From: Gemmatimonadota bacterium
Lineage (GTDB): Bacteria; Gemmatimonadota; Gemmatimonadetes; Gemmatimonadales; Gemmatimonadaceae
Direction of reading: 5' to 3'
DNA: 64,000 bases
Assembly: GCA_016704465.1 (NCBI GenBank)
Contig: JADJAD010000007.1
Location: forward strand, 372,001 to 436,000
Position numbers and translations under genes: made by a program. The notes under the pieces are model-generated. The model did not search any database. It worked only from the letters and a program-made list of their open reading frames with translations, and was not told where the DNA came from. Positions 1-7,678 of the stretch are shown piece by piece; position 1 is the first letter of the stretch; each line of letters opens with the position of its first letter.

Positions 1-83
1 GACTCGCGGCGCTCACCGACTGACGCGCAGAACGCAGCGGGGGGAGCGATACGGGGACGGTACGCACCGCCCCCGTTCACGTC

Positions 84-121
84 AGGAAAACGAAACGGCC
101 GCGGACGTATGTCCGCGGCCG
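84..121 (-). terminator. Rho-independent terminator of the small gene at 161-499
   Basis: An 11-bp perfect inverted repeat (96-106 with 111-121, four-base loop) lies 40 bp beyond the stop codon of the minus-strand gene. Read on the minus strand, the hairpin is followed by a T-rich stretch over 84-95, as in an intrinsic terminator. Confidence 0.75.
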
Positions 122-160
122 CACTGCTGTGACGCGCTCGTCGCGCGTGCTGCAACCCGC

Positions 161-499
161 CTATTCGCCCTCGGCCGGAGCGGCGGCAGGCGTCGAGGCA
201 GGAGTGGCCGCCGCCTTGTTTCCCTGATTCCCGCGACCACGCCAGCGCGGCTCGGCAGGGGCTGCCCGGCGCACGAGCAGATCCTCGTAGTACGCCACGA
301 CACGCGGGCGAACGGTCGCTTCGGTGTCGCCGGGCTCCGCGCGGAACGGCGCGTAGCGATGACGATCGTCGCTCGACACGCTGAACCACCACCACGGATC
401 ATCCACCGCTCCACGCAGTCCTTCACGAACGCAGGTATACGTCCGATCGTTTTCGATGAACGAGAAAGTCGTCGGGGCAGTGGGCTTGGCTTTTGACAT
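161..499 (-). CDS. Conserved-looking hypothetical protein, 112 aa
   Basis: I do not recognise this protein. It has an N-terminal part rich in aromatic residues (a PWWWF motif near residue 36) that looks folded, and an Ala/Pro/Glu-rich, probably disordered tail from about residue 85. There is no signal peptide or membrane segment. Codon use is typical of the window and a good terminator follows, so it is probably real. It is divergent from the TetR gene and could share the regulated intergenic region 500-603, but that is only positional. The ATG at 499 is the only plausible start. Confidence 0.6.
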   Translation of the reverse strand: MSKAKPTAPTTFSFIENDRTYTCVREGLRGAVDDPWWWFSVSSDDRHRYAPFRAEPGDTEATVRPRVVAYYEDLLVRRAAPAEPRWRGRGNQGNKAAATPASTPAAAPAEGE

Positions 500-540
500 G
501 CCGAAAGATAGCGACCTTGCCCCCGTTCGGGCACCGAGCG

Positions 541-569
541 TTGCGATTCAGCGCCTGTCGAGAGATATT
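541..569 (+). promoter_or_regulatory. Promoter of the tetR-like gene
   Basis: A sigma-70-like pair is visible: -35 TTGCGA at 541-546, a 17-bp spacer and -10 GATATT at 564-569. The predicted transcription start, near 576, falls on the edge of the palindrome at 576-595, so a repressor bound there would block initiation. Confidence 0.55.
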
Positions 570-575
570 CTTTGA

Positions 576-595
576 TTGAACGAACGTTCATTCAA
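576..595. promoter_or_regulatory. TetR-type operator palindrome
   Basis: A 20-bp nearly perfect palindrome (18 of 20 positions symmetrical) centred at 585/586 has the TGAACG...CGTTCA form common for TetR-family repressors. It overlaps the predicted transcription start and ends 8 bp before the ATG of the TetR gene, which suggests autorepression. Confidence 0.65.
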
Positions 596-603
596 CGATT
601 GCA

Positions 604-1188
604 ATGCCGAAAACCGCTGACCAGAACGAGACGCTCCGTGCCACGACTCGGGCGAAGCTGCTTGCCGCCGCACTTTCCCGATTCGCCCGTGACGGGTACG
701 CGCAGAGCTCCGTGAAGAGCGTGGCCGCCGACGCGGGGGTTGCCACCGGCTTGTTGTATTCGCACTTCGACGGAAAAGAAGGGCTGCTGCGGGAGCTGTT
801 CGAGGAGAGCATGCACGATGTGCGGGCGTCGTTTTCTGTCGCCGAGTCGGTAGCGCCCCCGGATCGCCTCGCCGCCCTCGTGCGCGCGAGCGTCGCCGTT
901 GTCCGCGAACACCTCGACTTCTGGCGGCTCTGCTATGCCGCACGAACGCAGCCGGCCGTGCTCGCGGCGCTCGCCCCCGTGCTGGATGAATGGACGACGT
1001 CTATCCTCTCCACGCTCCGGGGATTCCTGGCTGCCCAGGGATCGCTCGATCCCGAAGTCGATGCCCGTGTCCTGTTCGCCCAGATCGATGGCATGTGCCA
1101 GCACTTCGCCCTGCACCCCGATGGCTATCCCGTCGACGCTGTCGCCGAGCGAGTGATCGCGCGATGGACGACTGCCATTGTCCTGTAG
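604..1188 (+). CDS. TetR/AcrR family transcriptional regulator
   Basis: This 194-aa protein has the usual TetR layout. The N-terminal helix-turn-helix spans about residues 10-57 (ARDGYAQSSVKSVAADAGVATGLLYSHF pattern), followed by a helical ligand-binding domain. It probably dimerises on the palindrome just upstream and releases it when a ligand binds. The ligand is unknown. The DinB-like gene starts 18 bp after the stop, so the two are probably co-transcribed. The start at 604 is supported by the promoter and operator just upstream. Confidence 0.88.
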   Translation: MPKTADQNETLRATTRAKLLAAALSRFARDGYAQSSVKSVAADAGVATGLLYSHFDGKEGLLRELFEESMHDVRASFSVAESVAPPDRLAALVRASVAVVREHLDFWRLCYAARTQPAVLAALAPVLDEWTTSILSTLRGFLAAQGSLDPEVDARVLFAQIDGMCQHFALHPDGYPVDAVAERVIARWTTAIVL

Positions 1189-1206
1189 CCTCGTCACGGA
1201 GCCGAC

Positions 1207-1806
1207 ATGAGCTTCTCGCACACGACATCGCCGAAGGTGCCGACCCGGCACGCCACGCAGGAGGAGCTGGCAGCGCGCGTCGCGAGCGGGCTGGAGACGC
1301 TCGATACGCAGGTTGACGCGTTTGTGCGTCCGATGCACGCCGCGCATCGCACGGCGCCAGCCGCGAATGGGGGCTGGAGCATCGACGCGATCCTCGAGCA
1401 TCTCTGCCTCACCAACGTCGCCTACCTCGATGCCATGCACTCCGCGCTCGAACACGCGGGCGCGGGCGCGGGCGCGGAGCGTACCACGGGCGATTGGCGC
1501 CCGACGCTCGGGGGGCGACTGCTCGTTGCCTCCATGCAGTCGAAATGGCGGCTGCCCGCACCGAAGTCGATCGTTCCTGGTCCGACCCCACGCGCCCGCG
1601 TGCTGGACGCCTTGCTCGGGACCCACTCGGTCCTGCGCGACCTGCTCCGCCAGGCGCAGGGTCGGGAGTGGACGCGCGTGCGCATGGTGTCGCCGCTCTC
1701 GCGACTTGTTCGGCTGAATCTTGGCGACGCGGCACTGGTGATGTTGCGGCATGGCGAGCGACACGCGCAGCAAATGGACCGAGTGCACCGCTCCCTGATC
1801 GCGTGA
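1207..1806 (+). CDS. DinB-like four-helix protein
   Basis: The 199-aa protein fits the DinB/YfiT four-helix-bundle superfamily. A GGWSIDAILEHLCLTN segment near residues 56-71 places a histidine in the first metal-ligand position, and an RHGERHAQQM segment near residue 182 carries the closing histidines. Members bind Ni or Zn and include thiol transferases and damage-induced proteins; the substrate here cannot be told. It follows the TetR gene closely, so it may be the regulated partner. There is no signal peptide or membrane segment. Confidence 0.7.
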   Translation: MSFSHTTSPKVPTRHATQEELAARVASGLETLDTQVDAFVRPMHAAHRTAPAANGGWSIDAILEHLCLTNVAYLDAMHSALEHAGAGAGAERTTGDWRPTLGGRLLVASMQSKWRLPAPKSIVPGPTPRARVLDALLGTHSVLRDLLRQAQGREWTRVRMVSPLSRLVRLNLGDAALVMLRHGERHAQQMDRVHRSLIA

Positions 1807-1978
1807 CGCAGCGGCGCCCCAACGCCGACCCGCGCCGACCCGCGCCGACCAGCCCCGACCCGGCGGCGCTGGCAATTGCCGTGAGCGGTGCGGATCGGTA
1901 GCGTCCTGCTGATCGTCGCACGGCTGCGGAACACGCGGTCGTGACGCCTCACTCGCATTCACTCCCTCCCACTCTGTC

Positions 1979-2374
1979 ATGAAAGGCGCTGGCGGCACGA
2001 CTGGTGGACTCGGCACCTTCTTCGCAGGGGCAGCCATGCTGGTCGCGGGGCTGTATCTCCTGCTCGCCCGCGTGATCGTGACCAGCGGGAGCTGGCGTAT
2101 CTACGGATACAACGCCTTCGGGATGTCGCTCTTTCCGCTGCTCATCGGCGTCGGCGTGCTCTTCTTCAACGGGCGTTCCGTGCTCGGGTGGGGGCTGACG
2201 TCGGCCGGAGCGTTGATCATCCTCGTGGGCATCGTGTCCAACCTGGGCGTCTATTTCCAACCCACGTCGCTGTTCGACACGCTGGTGATGCTCATCCTGG
2301 TCACCGGGGGGATCGGCCTGGTCGCCCGCGCGGTGAAGACGATGCCCGAGCCAGACGCAGCTGGCCAGCAGTAG
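1979..2374 (+). CDS. Small integral membrane protein, four predicted TM segments
   Basis: I do not recognise this 131-aa protein. Four hydrophobic segments are visible at about residues 13-33, 45-62, 68-88 and 97-117, with short polar loops and a charged C-terminus. It has no catalytic motif. It is preceded by a 170-bp spacer and followed 67 bp later by the secreted M28 peptidase, but nothing ties the two functionally. Codon use matches the neighbourhood. Confidence 0.65.
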   Translation: MKGAGGTTGGLGTFFAGAAMLVAGLYLLLARVIVTSGSWRIYGYNAFGMSLFPLLIGVGVLFFNGRSVLGWGLTSAGALIILVGIVSNLGVYFQPTSLFDTLVMLILVTGGIGLVARAVKTMPEPDAAGQQ

Positions 2375-2441
2375 CGCAACGTTCTGCGTTTCTGTACCAG
2401 CCGTGTCGGCCTTCACCACTTCTCTACTCCCTCGAGTCCTC

Positions 2442-3662
2442 ATGCGCTTTTCCACGATTGCCGCAGCCGCATCGACGCTCGCACTAGCGTCGTCAACGTT
2501 GCTCGGAGCGCAGCAGGCCGCGTCGGCCGGTGCGGCCGATCCCATTCCGTCGCTGGTCGAGCAGCTCGACCTCGAGCGATACAAGGCGACCATCAAGGGG
2601 CTCACGCAGTTTGGTGACCGGCGCCAAGGGACCGATCGCAATCGCGCGGCGCTCGACTGGATCGAGGCTCAGCTCAAGAGCTACGGCTGCACCAACACGG
2701 AGCGCGTGACGTACGAGTTCAATCCCCCGGCCGCGCCTCCTCGTCCACAGGCAGCGCCAGCTGGTGCGGGCCGTCCGCTCGCGACCCCCAGGGCCGGCGC
2801 TGGTGGCTCGAGACCGCGCGGCATTCGTGCCAGGACCGGCGTGAACAACGACTCCCTGGCCCAGCCCGATGCGCGCTTGCGGGCGCTGAACGCGCAGCCG
2901 AGCGTTCCCGGGCAGCGACAGAGCGTCTTCTGCACCAAGGTCGGGACCACGCGTCCGGACGAGATGTACATCGTCGGCGGCCACATGGATGGCATCGGCT
3001 GGGGCGAAGCAGCCAACGACGATGGCTCGGGAACGGCGGTCGTGATGGAGCTGGCGCGCGTCTTCTCGCGTCCTGGTGTCACCACCGAGCGCTCGATCCG
3101 ATTCGCGCTGTGGAATAACGAGGAGACCGGACTTAACGGCGCCCGGGCCTACGTGGAGCAGCGCCACCCGCTGCAGGGCAAGGAATCGCCGGCCGGATCG
3201 GGCAAGTATCCCGAGCCCACGTGGTTGGGGATGATCCAGCACGACATGATGCTGTTCGATCACGGCATGCCTCTGGCCGATGGCACGCTCCCACGCGAGC
3301 AGCGCCCCGAAGCCGACGTCAACGTGGAGTTCCAGTCCAACTCGAAGATGGCCGAGCAGTCGGCCAAGCTGGCGTGGCTCTTCCACTCGGCCAACGAGAA
3401 GTACGCGACCGACTATCCCGCCACGGTGGGACCGCACATGACCAACACCGATTCGGGGCCATTCCAGGACCTGATTGCCGCGATCTCGCTGCGCGAGAAT
3501 GAGCGCGGGGCGCATGTCGGGAATGGCTGGGACCCGCACTGGCACCAGCCGACGGATCGCTACGACTCGTTCAGCGACAAGGACTTCCGGCTCGGACTTA
3601 ACGCCGCGCAGACGACGCTGGGAGCGCTCGGGCTGCTGACTGGGGTGAAGGTAGCGCGGTAG
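2442..3662 (+). CDS. Secreted M28 family zinc aminopeptidase
   Basis: The protein is about 406 aa with an N-terminal signal peptide (MRFSTIAAAASTLALASS...). The catalytic domain holds the di-zinc motifs of family M28: GGHMDGIGWGEAANDDGSG (His and bridging Asp), NNEETGLNG (general-base Glu with a ligand) and a C-terminal WHQPTDRYDSF with the last histidine ligand. A proline- and arginine-rich insert (about residues 90-130) separates an N-terminal segment from the core. It should act outside the cytoplasm on peptides. I chose the ATG at 2442 over one at 2403 because it begins directly at the signal peptide. Confidence 0.85.
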   Translation: MRFSTIAAAASTLALASSTLLGAQQAASAGAADPIPSLVEQLDLERYKATIKGLTQFGDRRQGTDRNRAALDWIEAQLKSYGCTNTERVTYEFNPPAAPPRPQAAPAGAGRPLATPRAGAGGSRPRGIRARTGVNNDSLAQPDARLRALNAQPSVPGQRQSVFCTKVGTTRPDEMYIVGGHMDGIGWGEAANDDGSGTAVVMELARVFSRPGVTTERSIRFALWNNEETGLNGARAYVEQRHPLQGKESPAGSGKYPEPTWLGMIQHDMMLFDHGMPLADGTLPREQRPEADVNVEFQSNSKMAEQSAKLAWLFHSANEKYATDYPATVGPHMTNTDSGPFQDLIAAISLRENERGAHVGNGWDPHWHQPTDRYDSFSDKDFRLGLNAAQTTLGALGLLTGVKVAR

Positions 3663-3666
3663 CGTC

Positions 3667-3714
3667 TCACGCTCGTGACGCCTCGCGCTCGTGACGCCTC
3701 ACGCTCGTGAGGCA
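3667..3714. repeat. Three tandem 16-bp repeats forming a hairpin between convergent genes
   Basis: Units TCRCGCTCGTGACGCC occupy 3667-3682, 3683-3698 and 3699-3714, the last with two changes. The end of the second unit and the third form an 8-bp stem (3696-3703 with 3706-3713) between the stop codons of the M28 and patatin genes, so it could serve as a two-way terminator, although there is no T-tract. Confidence 0.6.
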
Positions 3715-4782
3715 TCACGGTGACCAGGGGCGCACCCGATCGACAAGGCGCCCTGTCGCGAGCAGTTCGGCCAGTTCGTCGCCCAGCCTAGCACTTTCGT
3801 CCACGACCCGCTGCCACGAGCGCTGGCGCGTCGCATCGTCCATCGCGTAGAAATCTCGGCGATCGGGGATCTTCCGGTTCGGCAGCGACGCCACGAAGTC
3901 GTCCGACGGGGCGATCAGCAGGGCCCGCCGGAAATTGTCGCCCTGGGCGCGCCGCCAGCGCAGCGACTTGTCGAACCACCCCGGGACGACATGCCCATAG
4001 AAGTGTGGGTAGAGCACCAGCCCCTCGCCCGGTCCGAAGTCGAGGTCGAGGTGGTAGTCCAGCACCCCGCCGTCCCAGTGCACGCCGCGCGGGGTACCGG
4101 GAATCTTCACCCCATCCAGCAACAGCGGGATCGACCCCGATGCGAGCAGTACCGCGCGCAGGTTCTCGCGCGTGAGCGAGCGATGTACGGTCGGGAGGTC
4201 CGAGAGGTGCGCGAACGGGGTCTCGTCGCCCGCCGAGTGAAAGATGAAGCGCCGCATCTGCCAGGCGAGCGACTTGCGGCTGACGAGGTTGCCGGCGGCC
4301 GCCAATGCAATGGACGCCGCCAGGAGCAGCCGGCGTTCGCTGGCCGCCAGCCCCCGCCCCTCGGCGGTGATGATGTGCACGCGCGCCCAGGGGTGTGCGA
4401 GAATCTCGTCCACGCCTCGATCGCCCAGGATGAGGTCGAGCGCCCGCGTGAGCACCTCGGTCACTTCCCGTGTCGAGGGGCGACGGGTGTAGCGCTGCTC
4501 GTAGATGTAGGCGTGATGCCCTCGTTCGAGCGCCGCTACAGGGTCGCGCTGGGCCAGGCACGCCATGCGCCAGCTCCCGATCGACGAGCCGATGAGGTGG
4601 AGCGGTCTCGTGCGAGGCTCGGCCAGGAACGTCCCGAACAGGTAGCGGTCGAGCCCCGCCAGCACGAGCCACTTCGCCCCGCCCGACGCCCCCGGCAGGA
4701 TATCGATGTCCTGTGCCCGCAGTCCGCGCTCGCGCAGGAGCGTCAACGCGTCCGGTCCAGCTCGGAGGGTGAGGGCGTGCAT
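3715..4782 (-). CDS. Patatin-like phospholipase family protein
   Basis: This 355-aa protein has the patatin hydrolase pattern: a GASGGAKW glycine-rich segment (oxyanion region) near residue 33, GSSIGSWR carrying the GxSxG nucleophile serine near residue 66, and HWDGGVLDYHLD with the catalytic Asp of the DGG motif near residue 237. There is no signal peptide, so a cytoplasmic lipid acyl hydrolase is likely. I prefer the ATG at 4782 because a purine-rich GGGGGA precedes it. The longer frame from 4821 would start only 34 bp from tRNA-Cys, and the extra 13 residues look non-coding. Confidence 0.8.
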   Translation of the reverse strand: MHALTLRAGPDALTLLRERGLRAQDIDILPGASGGAKWLVLAGLDRYLFGTFLAEPRTRPLHLIGSSIGSWRMACLAQRDPVAALERGHHAYIYEQRYTRRPSTREVTEVLTRALDLILGDRGVDEILAHPWARVHIITAEGRGLAASERRLLLAASIALAAAGNLVSRKSLAWQMRRFIFHSAGDETPFAHLSDLPTVHRSLTRENLRAVLLASGSIPLLLDGVKIPGTPRGVHWDGGVLDYHLDLDFGPGEGLVLYPHFYGHVVPGWFDKSLRWRRAQGDNFRRALLIAPSDDFVASLPNRKIPDRRDFYAMDDATRQRSWQRVVDESARLGDELAELLATGRLVDRVRPWSP

Positions 4783-4854
4783 GCGCAGATCCCCCGCAAA
4801 GAAACGCGCGCCTCTCGGCACGAGGCCTCGAGACGCGCGAGATTCGAAACAGAG

Positions 4855-4926
4855 AGGCGCCGGCCGGAATCGAACCGGCGAATAGCGGTTTTGCAGACCG
4901 CTGCCTTACCACTTGGCTACGGCGCC
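4855..4926 (-). tRNA. tRNA-Cys (GCA)
   Basis: The minus strand folds as a tRNA: a 7-bp acceptor stem (4920-4926 with 4856-4862), a D arm with AGCCAAGTGGTAAGGC, an anticodon loop CTGCAAA giving anticodon GCA, and a T arm with GGTTCGAATCC. The discriminator base is U and CCA is not encoded. Confidence 0.95.
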
Positions 4927-4937
4927 GTGGAGTCGTG

Positions 4938-4966
4938 AAGCTAGGGCACCACCATCGTGTCCTCAA
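4938..4966 (-). promoter_or_regulatory. Promoter of tRNA-Cys
   Basis: On the minus strand, -35 TTGAGG (4961-4966), a 17-bp spacer and -10 TAGCTT (4938-4943) place the start near 4931, five bases before the mature tRNA 5' end. Confidence 0.6.
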
Positions 4967-5061
4967 GGTGAGGGGGCGATGGACGGGCTTGCCTTGGTTG
5001 GACGCGCTGCGCCGACGGGGGCCAATCGTGGATCAGGGGCGCCGTCGTCGGCCAACGTCCT

Positions 5062-5067
5062 TACATT
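5062..5067 (+). promoter_or_regulatory. Possible -10 element (TACATT) of the dehydratase gene
   Basis: TACATT lies 8 bp before the ATG at 5076, so the transcript could be nearly leaderless. No good -35 is seen. The same hexamer appears before the PadR gene (6119) and the CxxC gene (37531). Confidence 0.3.
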
Positions 5068-5075
5068 GAGGGCCC

Positions 5076-6044
5076 ATGCACTCCCCGACCGCATCCTCAT
5101 CGCTGGTCACGCTCGACGAAATCCGTGAGGCGCACGCGGCCATCGCGCCGCATGTGCACCAGACGCCGGTCATGGGGTCGTCGTACATCGGGAAGCGCGC
5201 CGGGGCTTGGGTCGTGCTCAAACTCGAGCTGTTCCAGAAAACCGGATCGTTCAAGGCGCGCGGCGTGATCAACACGCTGCGTCAACTGACACACGAGGAG
5301 CGTGAACGCGGCGTCGTGTCCCTGTCGGCCGGGAATCACGCGCAGGCGCTGGCTTGGGGAGCCGCTCGGTTCGGGGTCGCCGCGACGATCGTGATGCCGA
5401 CGACTGCGGTTCCGTCGAAAGTGGCGGCCACTCGGGAATACGGCGGCGAGGTGATCCAGACGTCGGGCGACCTGCTGGCGACGGCGCTGGAGCTGCAACG
5501 AACGCGCGGACTGACACTCGTACACCCGTTCGACGACCTCCGCGTGATCGCCGGCCAGGCGACCGTGGGCATGGAGATCCTGTCGCAGATCCCCGATGTG
5601 GATGTGGTGATCGTGGCCTGCGGCGGTGGTGGATTGATCTCGGGGGTTGCCGCCGCGGTCAAGCAGCGTCGCCCGTCGGTGCGTGTCATCGGCGTTGAGC
5701 CGGAGGGGGCCGCTGCCATGACACGCTCCATCGCGGCCGGAGCACCGCAACGTTTGTCCTCGCTCGATACCGTAGCCGACGGGCTCGCGGCGCCGTTTGC
5801 CGGGACGCAGAACCTCGCCCACTGCCTGGCGTTCGTGGACGACTGGTTGGTCGTCCCAGACCGTGAGATCATCGAGGCGATGCGGGTTCTCATGGAGCGC
5901 TGCAAGATCGTCCCGGAACCAGCCGGTGCTGCGGCCGTGGTGCCGCTGCTCGACGGCCGACTCGCGTTGCCGCCGGGGGCCACGGTGGTCCCGATCGTTT
6001 GCGGCGGCAACATCGATATCGAGCGGCTCAAGATGCTGGTGTAG
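5076..6044 (+). CDS. Threonine/serine ammonia-lyase, short form without ACT domain
   Basis: The 322-aa protein is a fold-type II PLP enzyme of the threonine dehydratase family. The cofactor lysine is in KTGSFKARG (near residue 58), the phosphate-binding loop is GGGGLISG (near residue 185), and SAGNHAQALA contacts the substrate. It deaminates L-threonine or L-serine to the 2-oxo acid and ammonia in the cytoplasm. It is too short to carry the C-terminal ACT domains of biosynthetic IlvA, so a degradative TdcB-like or serine racemase-like role is also possible. A paralogue of low similarity lies at 18000-19031. Confidence 0.85.
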   Translation: MHSPTASSSLVTLDEIREAHAAIAPHVHQTPVMGSSYIGKRAGAWVVLKLELFQKTGSFKARGVINTLRQLTHEERERGVVSLSAGNHAQALAWGAARFGVAATIVMPTTAVPSKVAATREYGGEVIQTSGDLLATALELQRTRGLTLVHPFDDLRVIAGQATVGMEILSQIPDVDVVIVACGGGGLISGVAAAVKQRRPSVRVIGVEPEGAAAMTRSIAAGAPQRLSSLDTVADGLAAPFAGTQNLAHCLAFVDDWLVVPDREIIEAMRVLMERCKIVPEPAGAAAVVPLLDGRLALPPGATVVPIVCGGNIDIERLKMLV

Positions 6045-6087
6045 AATCGCGCGGGGGGGGCGGTCGGCGAAGACTCCCAGTCTTGCG

Positions 6088-6115
6088 CATCATACTATTA
6101 CATCATAGTATGATG
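6088..6115. promoter_or_regulatory. PadR operator, perfect 11-bp inverted repeat
   Basis: CATCATACTAT (6088-6098) and its exact complement ATAGTATGATG (6105-6115) flank a 6-bp spacer. The site is strikingly AT-rich for the window, and PadR-type operators often have ATAC/GTAT cores. A TACATT -10-like hexamer at 6119-6124 follows directly, so a bound regulator would cover the -35 region of the PadR gene's own promoter. Confidence 0.7.
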
Positions 6116-6156
6116 GCGTACATTGCGCCGCACGAGCTCTCCGAGAGCGACTCATC

Positions 6157-6477
6157 ATGAAGCCGCACTGGTTCTTCATTCTCCTCTCTGTCTCCGACGC
6201 GCCTCGCTACGGCACGGCGATCCAGGACGATGTGCGCGCGCTGAGCGGCGGAGGTGTTCGCCTCTGGCCCGCCACCTTGTACGGCTCGCTCGAGGAACTG
6301 GTCGAGCAGGGATGGCTGGAGGAAATCGCCGACGATGAGCGCCCCGAGAAGATCTCCGGCCGCGAGCGGTTTTATCGAATCACGCGTCCCGGCCGAGTCG
6401 CACTGGAGCGCGAAGCAACGCGGCTGGAGTCGCTCGCCCGGGTCGCTCGCACGCGCCTGGCGCTCGGTGGGGCATGA
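6157..6477 (+). CDS. PadR family transcriptional regulator
   Basis: This 106-aa protein is a short PadR winged-helix regulator. It begins MKPHWFFILLSVSDAPRYGTAIQDDV, has the LWPATLYGSLEELVEQGWLEE recognition-helix segment and a wing ending RFYRITRPGRVALERE. It probably binds the perfect palindrome at 6088-6115 and represses itself and the downstream gene. Its stop overlaps the next start by ATGA at 6474-6477, so the permease-like protein is translationally coupled to it. PadR genes directly before permease-prefix proteins are a recurrent arrangement in Acidobacteriota and Gemmatimonadota. Confidence 0.88.
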   Translation: MKPHWFFILLSVSDAPRYGTAIQDDVRALSGGGVRLWPATLYGSLEELVEQGWLEEIADDERPEKISGRERFYRITRPGRVALEREATRLESLARVARTRLALGGA

Positions 6478-7610
6478 CCTGGACGAGCGTCTACCGGCTC
6501 ACGTTGCACCTGCTCCCGGCTGAACTGCGCCGCAAGCACGGTCAGGCGATGGAGGCCCTCTTTGCGCGCGAGATCGGGCGGGCGCGCGCGCAGGGACGGC
6601 TGCGCGTTACGCTCGTCGGTGCGGCGGGCGTAGGGGACGTGATCCAGCGAGCAGCCTACGAGCAGGTGCGGCCGATGCGCGATGCCGAAGGTGCACGTCG
6701 CGAACACGGATCACTGGAACGGCGGAGCACTCACGCGCGCCGACCGCAGTCGGCCGGCGCCAACCTCTCAGGTCCGCACATGCCGCAACCGACGAGCCGA
6801 CAGCTCCTTCGTCGCCACGCCGCCGCGTTCACCATCGCGTTTGCGGCGCTCACGTTGTCGATGCTCGCCTACTATGCGACGAGGCAGGTCCCGGCGCTGC
6901 GCGCCCTGGGAGTACCGGCCGGAACCGTCGCGAGGGCGCTGCTGCTCGCGGTGCCGTTCATCGCCGCGATGACAATCCCCATCGCCGTTCTCATCGCCGT
7001 CCTGTGGGAGTTCACGCGACTCGGGGCCGATGGAACACTCGCCTCGGCCCGGCGGGAGCGGGGCGGCGTGTTGAGCCTGACAGTCCCCGTGCTCGCCGCC
7101 GCCGCTGTCGTCGGCGCGCTGGCGCTCGTGGTCACTGCGGAGATCGTCCCCCGCACGAATGCGCAGCTGGCGGTGGTGCTGTCGAGAGACGCGACAGCTC
7201 CGAGCGACCGCACCATGACAATCCGCGAGCTCCGACGTGCATCCCGAGGCGTTCGGCCAGGCACCGATCCCATTGCCCTTGCACGTGCGGCCGCCTTTGA
7301 GGTCGAGGTGCAGAAGAAGTTCGCCCTGCCCGCCGGGTGCGTGGTCCTGGCGCTGGTCGGCGTGACTCTCGTGCTCCGTTTCCCGCGGGGAGGCGTGGGG
7401 CTGGTGATTGGCGCTACCGGTGCGGTATGGGGCGCGTACTACGTCCTCATGATTGCAGGCGAGAGTCTTGCCGACCGGCTGGTCGTCTCTCCGTTGGTCG
7501 GTATGTGGGGGGCCAACGCGCTCCTGCTCGCGGCGGCGTTGCTCACCGTGTGGCGGCGGCGCCCGCGCATGATGTCTAGTGCACGCGCGGCGGTCGTGAA
7601 CAGCGGGTAG
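6474..7610 (+). CDS. Chimeric membrane protein: permease-prefix N-terminus plus LptF/LptG-like permease domain
   Basis: The 378-aa protein begins with SVYRLTLHLLPAELRRKHGQAMEALF, the short prefix usually seen on acidobacterial-type MacB-like ABC permeases. Instead of MacB and FtsX domains, it continues after a polar linker (about residues 75-110) into several TM segments and a C-terminal block with the conserved LptF/LptG (YjgP/YjgQ) pattern: EVEVQKKFALPAGCVVLALVGVTLVLRFPRGG, a TM pair, then LVGMWGANALLL. The beta-jellyroll expected in LptF/G is short here (about residues 230-265), so lipopolysaccharide transport is doubtful. No ATPase is encoded nearby. The assignment of the C-terminal half is by motif only. 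Confidence 0.6.
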   Translation: MTWTSVYRLTLHLLPAELRRKHGQAMEALFAREIGRARAQGRLRVTLVGAAGVGDVIQRAAYEQVRPMRDAEGARREHGSLERRSTHARRPQSAGANLSGPHMPQPTSRQLLRRHAAAFTIAFAALTLSMLAYYATRQVPALRALGVPAGTVARALLLAVPFIAAMTIPIAVLIAVLWEFTRLGADGTLASARRERGGVLSLTVPVLAAAAVVGALALVVTAEIVPRTNAQLAVVLSRDATAPSDRTMTIRELRRASRGVRPGTDPIALARAAAFEVEVQKKFALPAGCVVLALVGVTLVLRFPRGGVGLVIGATGAVWGAYYVLMIAGESLADRLVVSPLVGMWGANALLLAAALLTVWRRRPRMMSSARAAVVNSG

Positions 7611-7678
7611 ACGTGGGCGGACATCGCTGGCAACAGCCGGCGCACAGCATCACGCCGTGCAGGCTGGTCGCCGAACGC

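Noticed and set aside
1..23. Possible end of a plus-strand gene (in-frame TGA at 21-23)
   Set aside because: Seven codons are too few to support a call.
592..2037. A 481-aa minus-strand frame
   Set aside because: It is opposite the TetR and DinB-like genes and has arginine-rich composition without any recognisable domain.
4855..4926. tRNA-Cys as an integration site for a mobile element
   Set aside because: No integrase and no direct repeat of the tRNA 3' end was found in the window.
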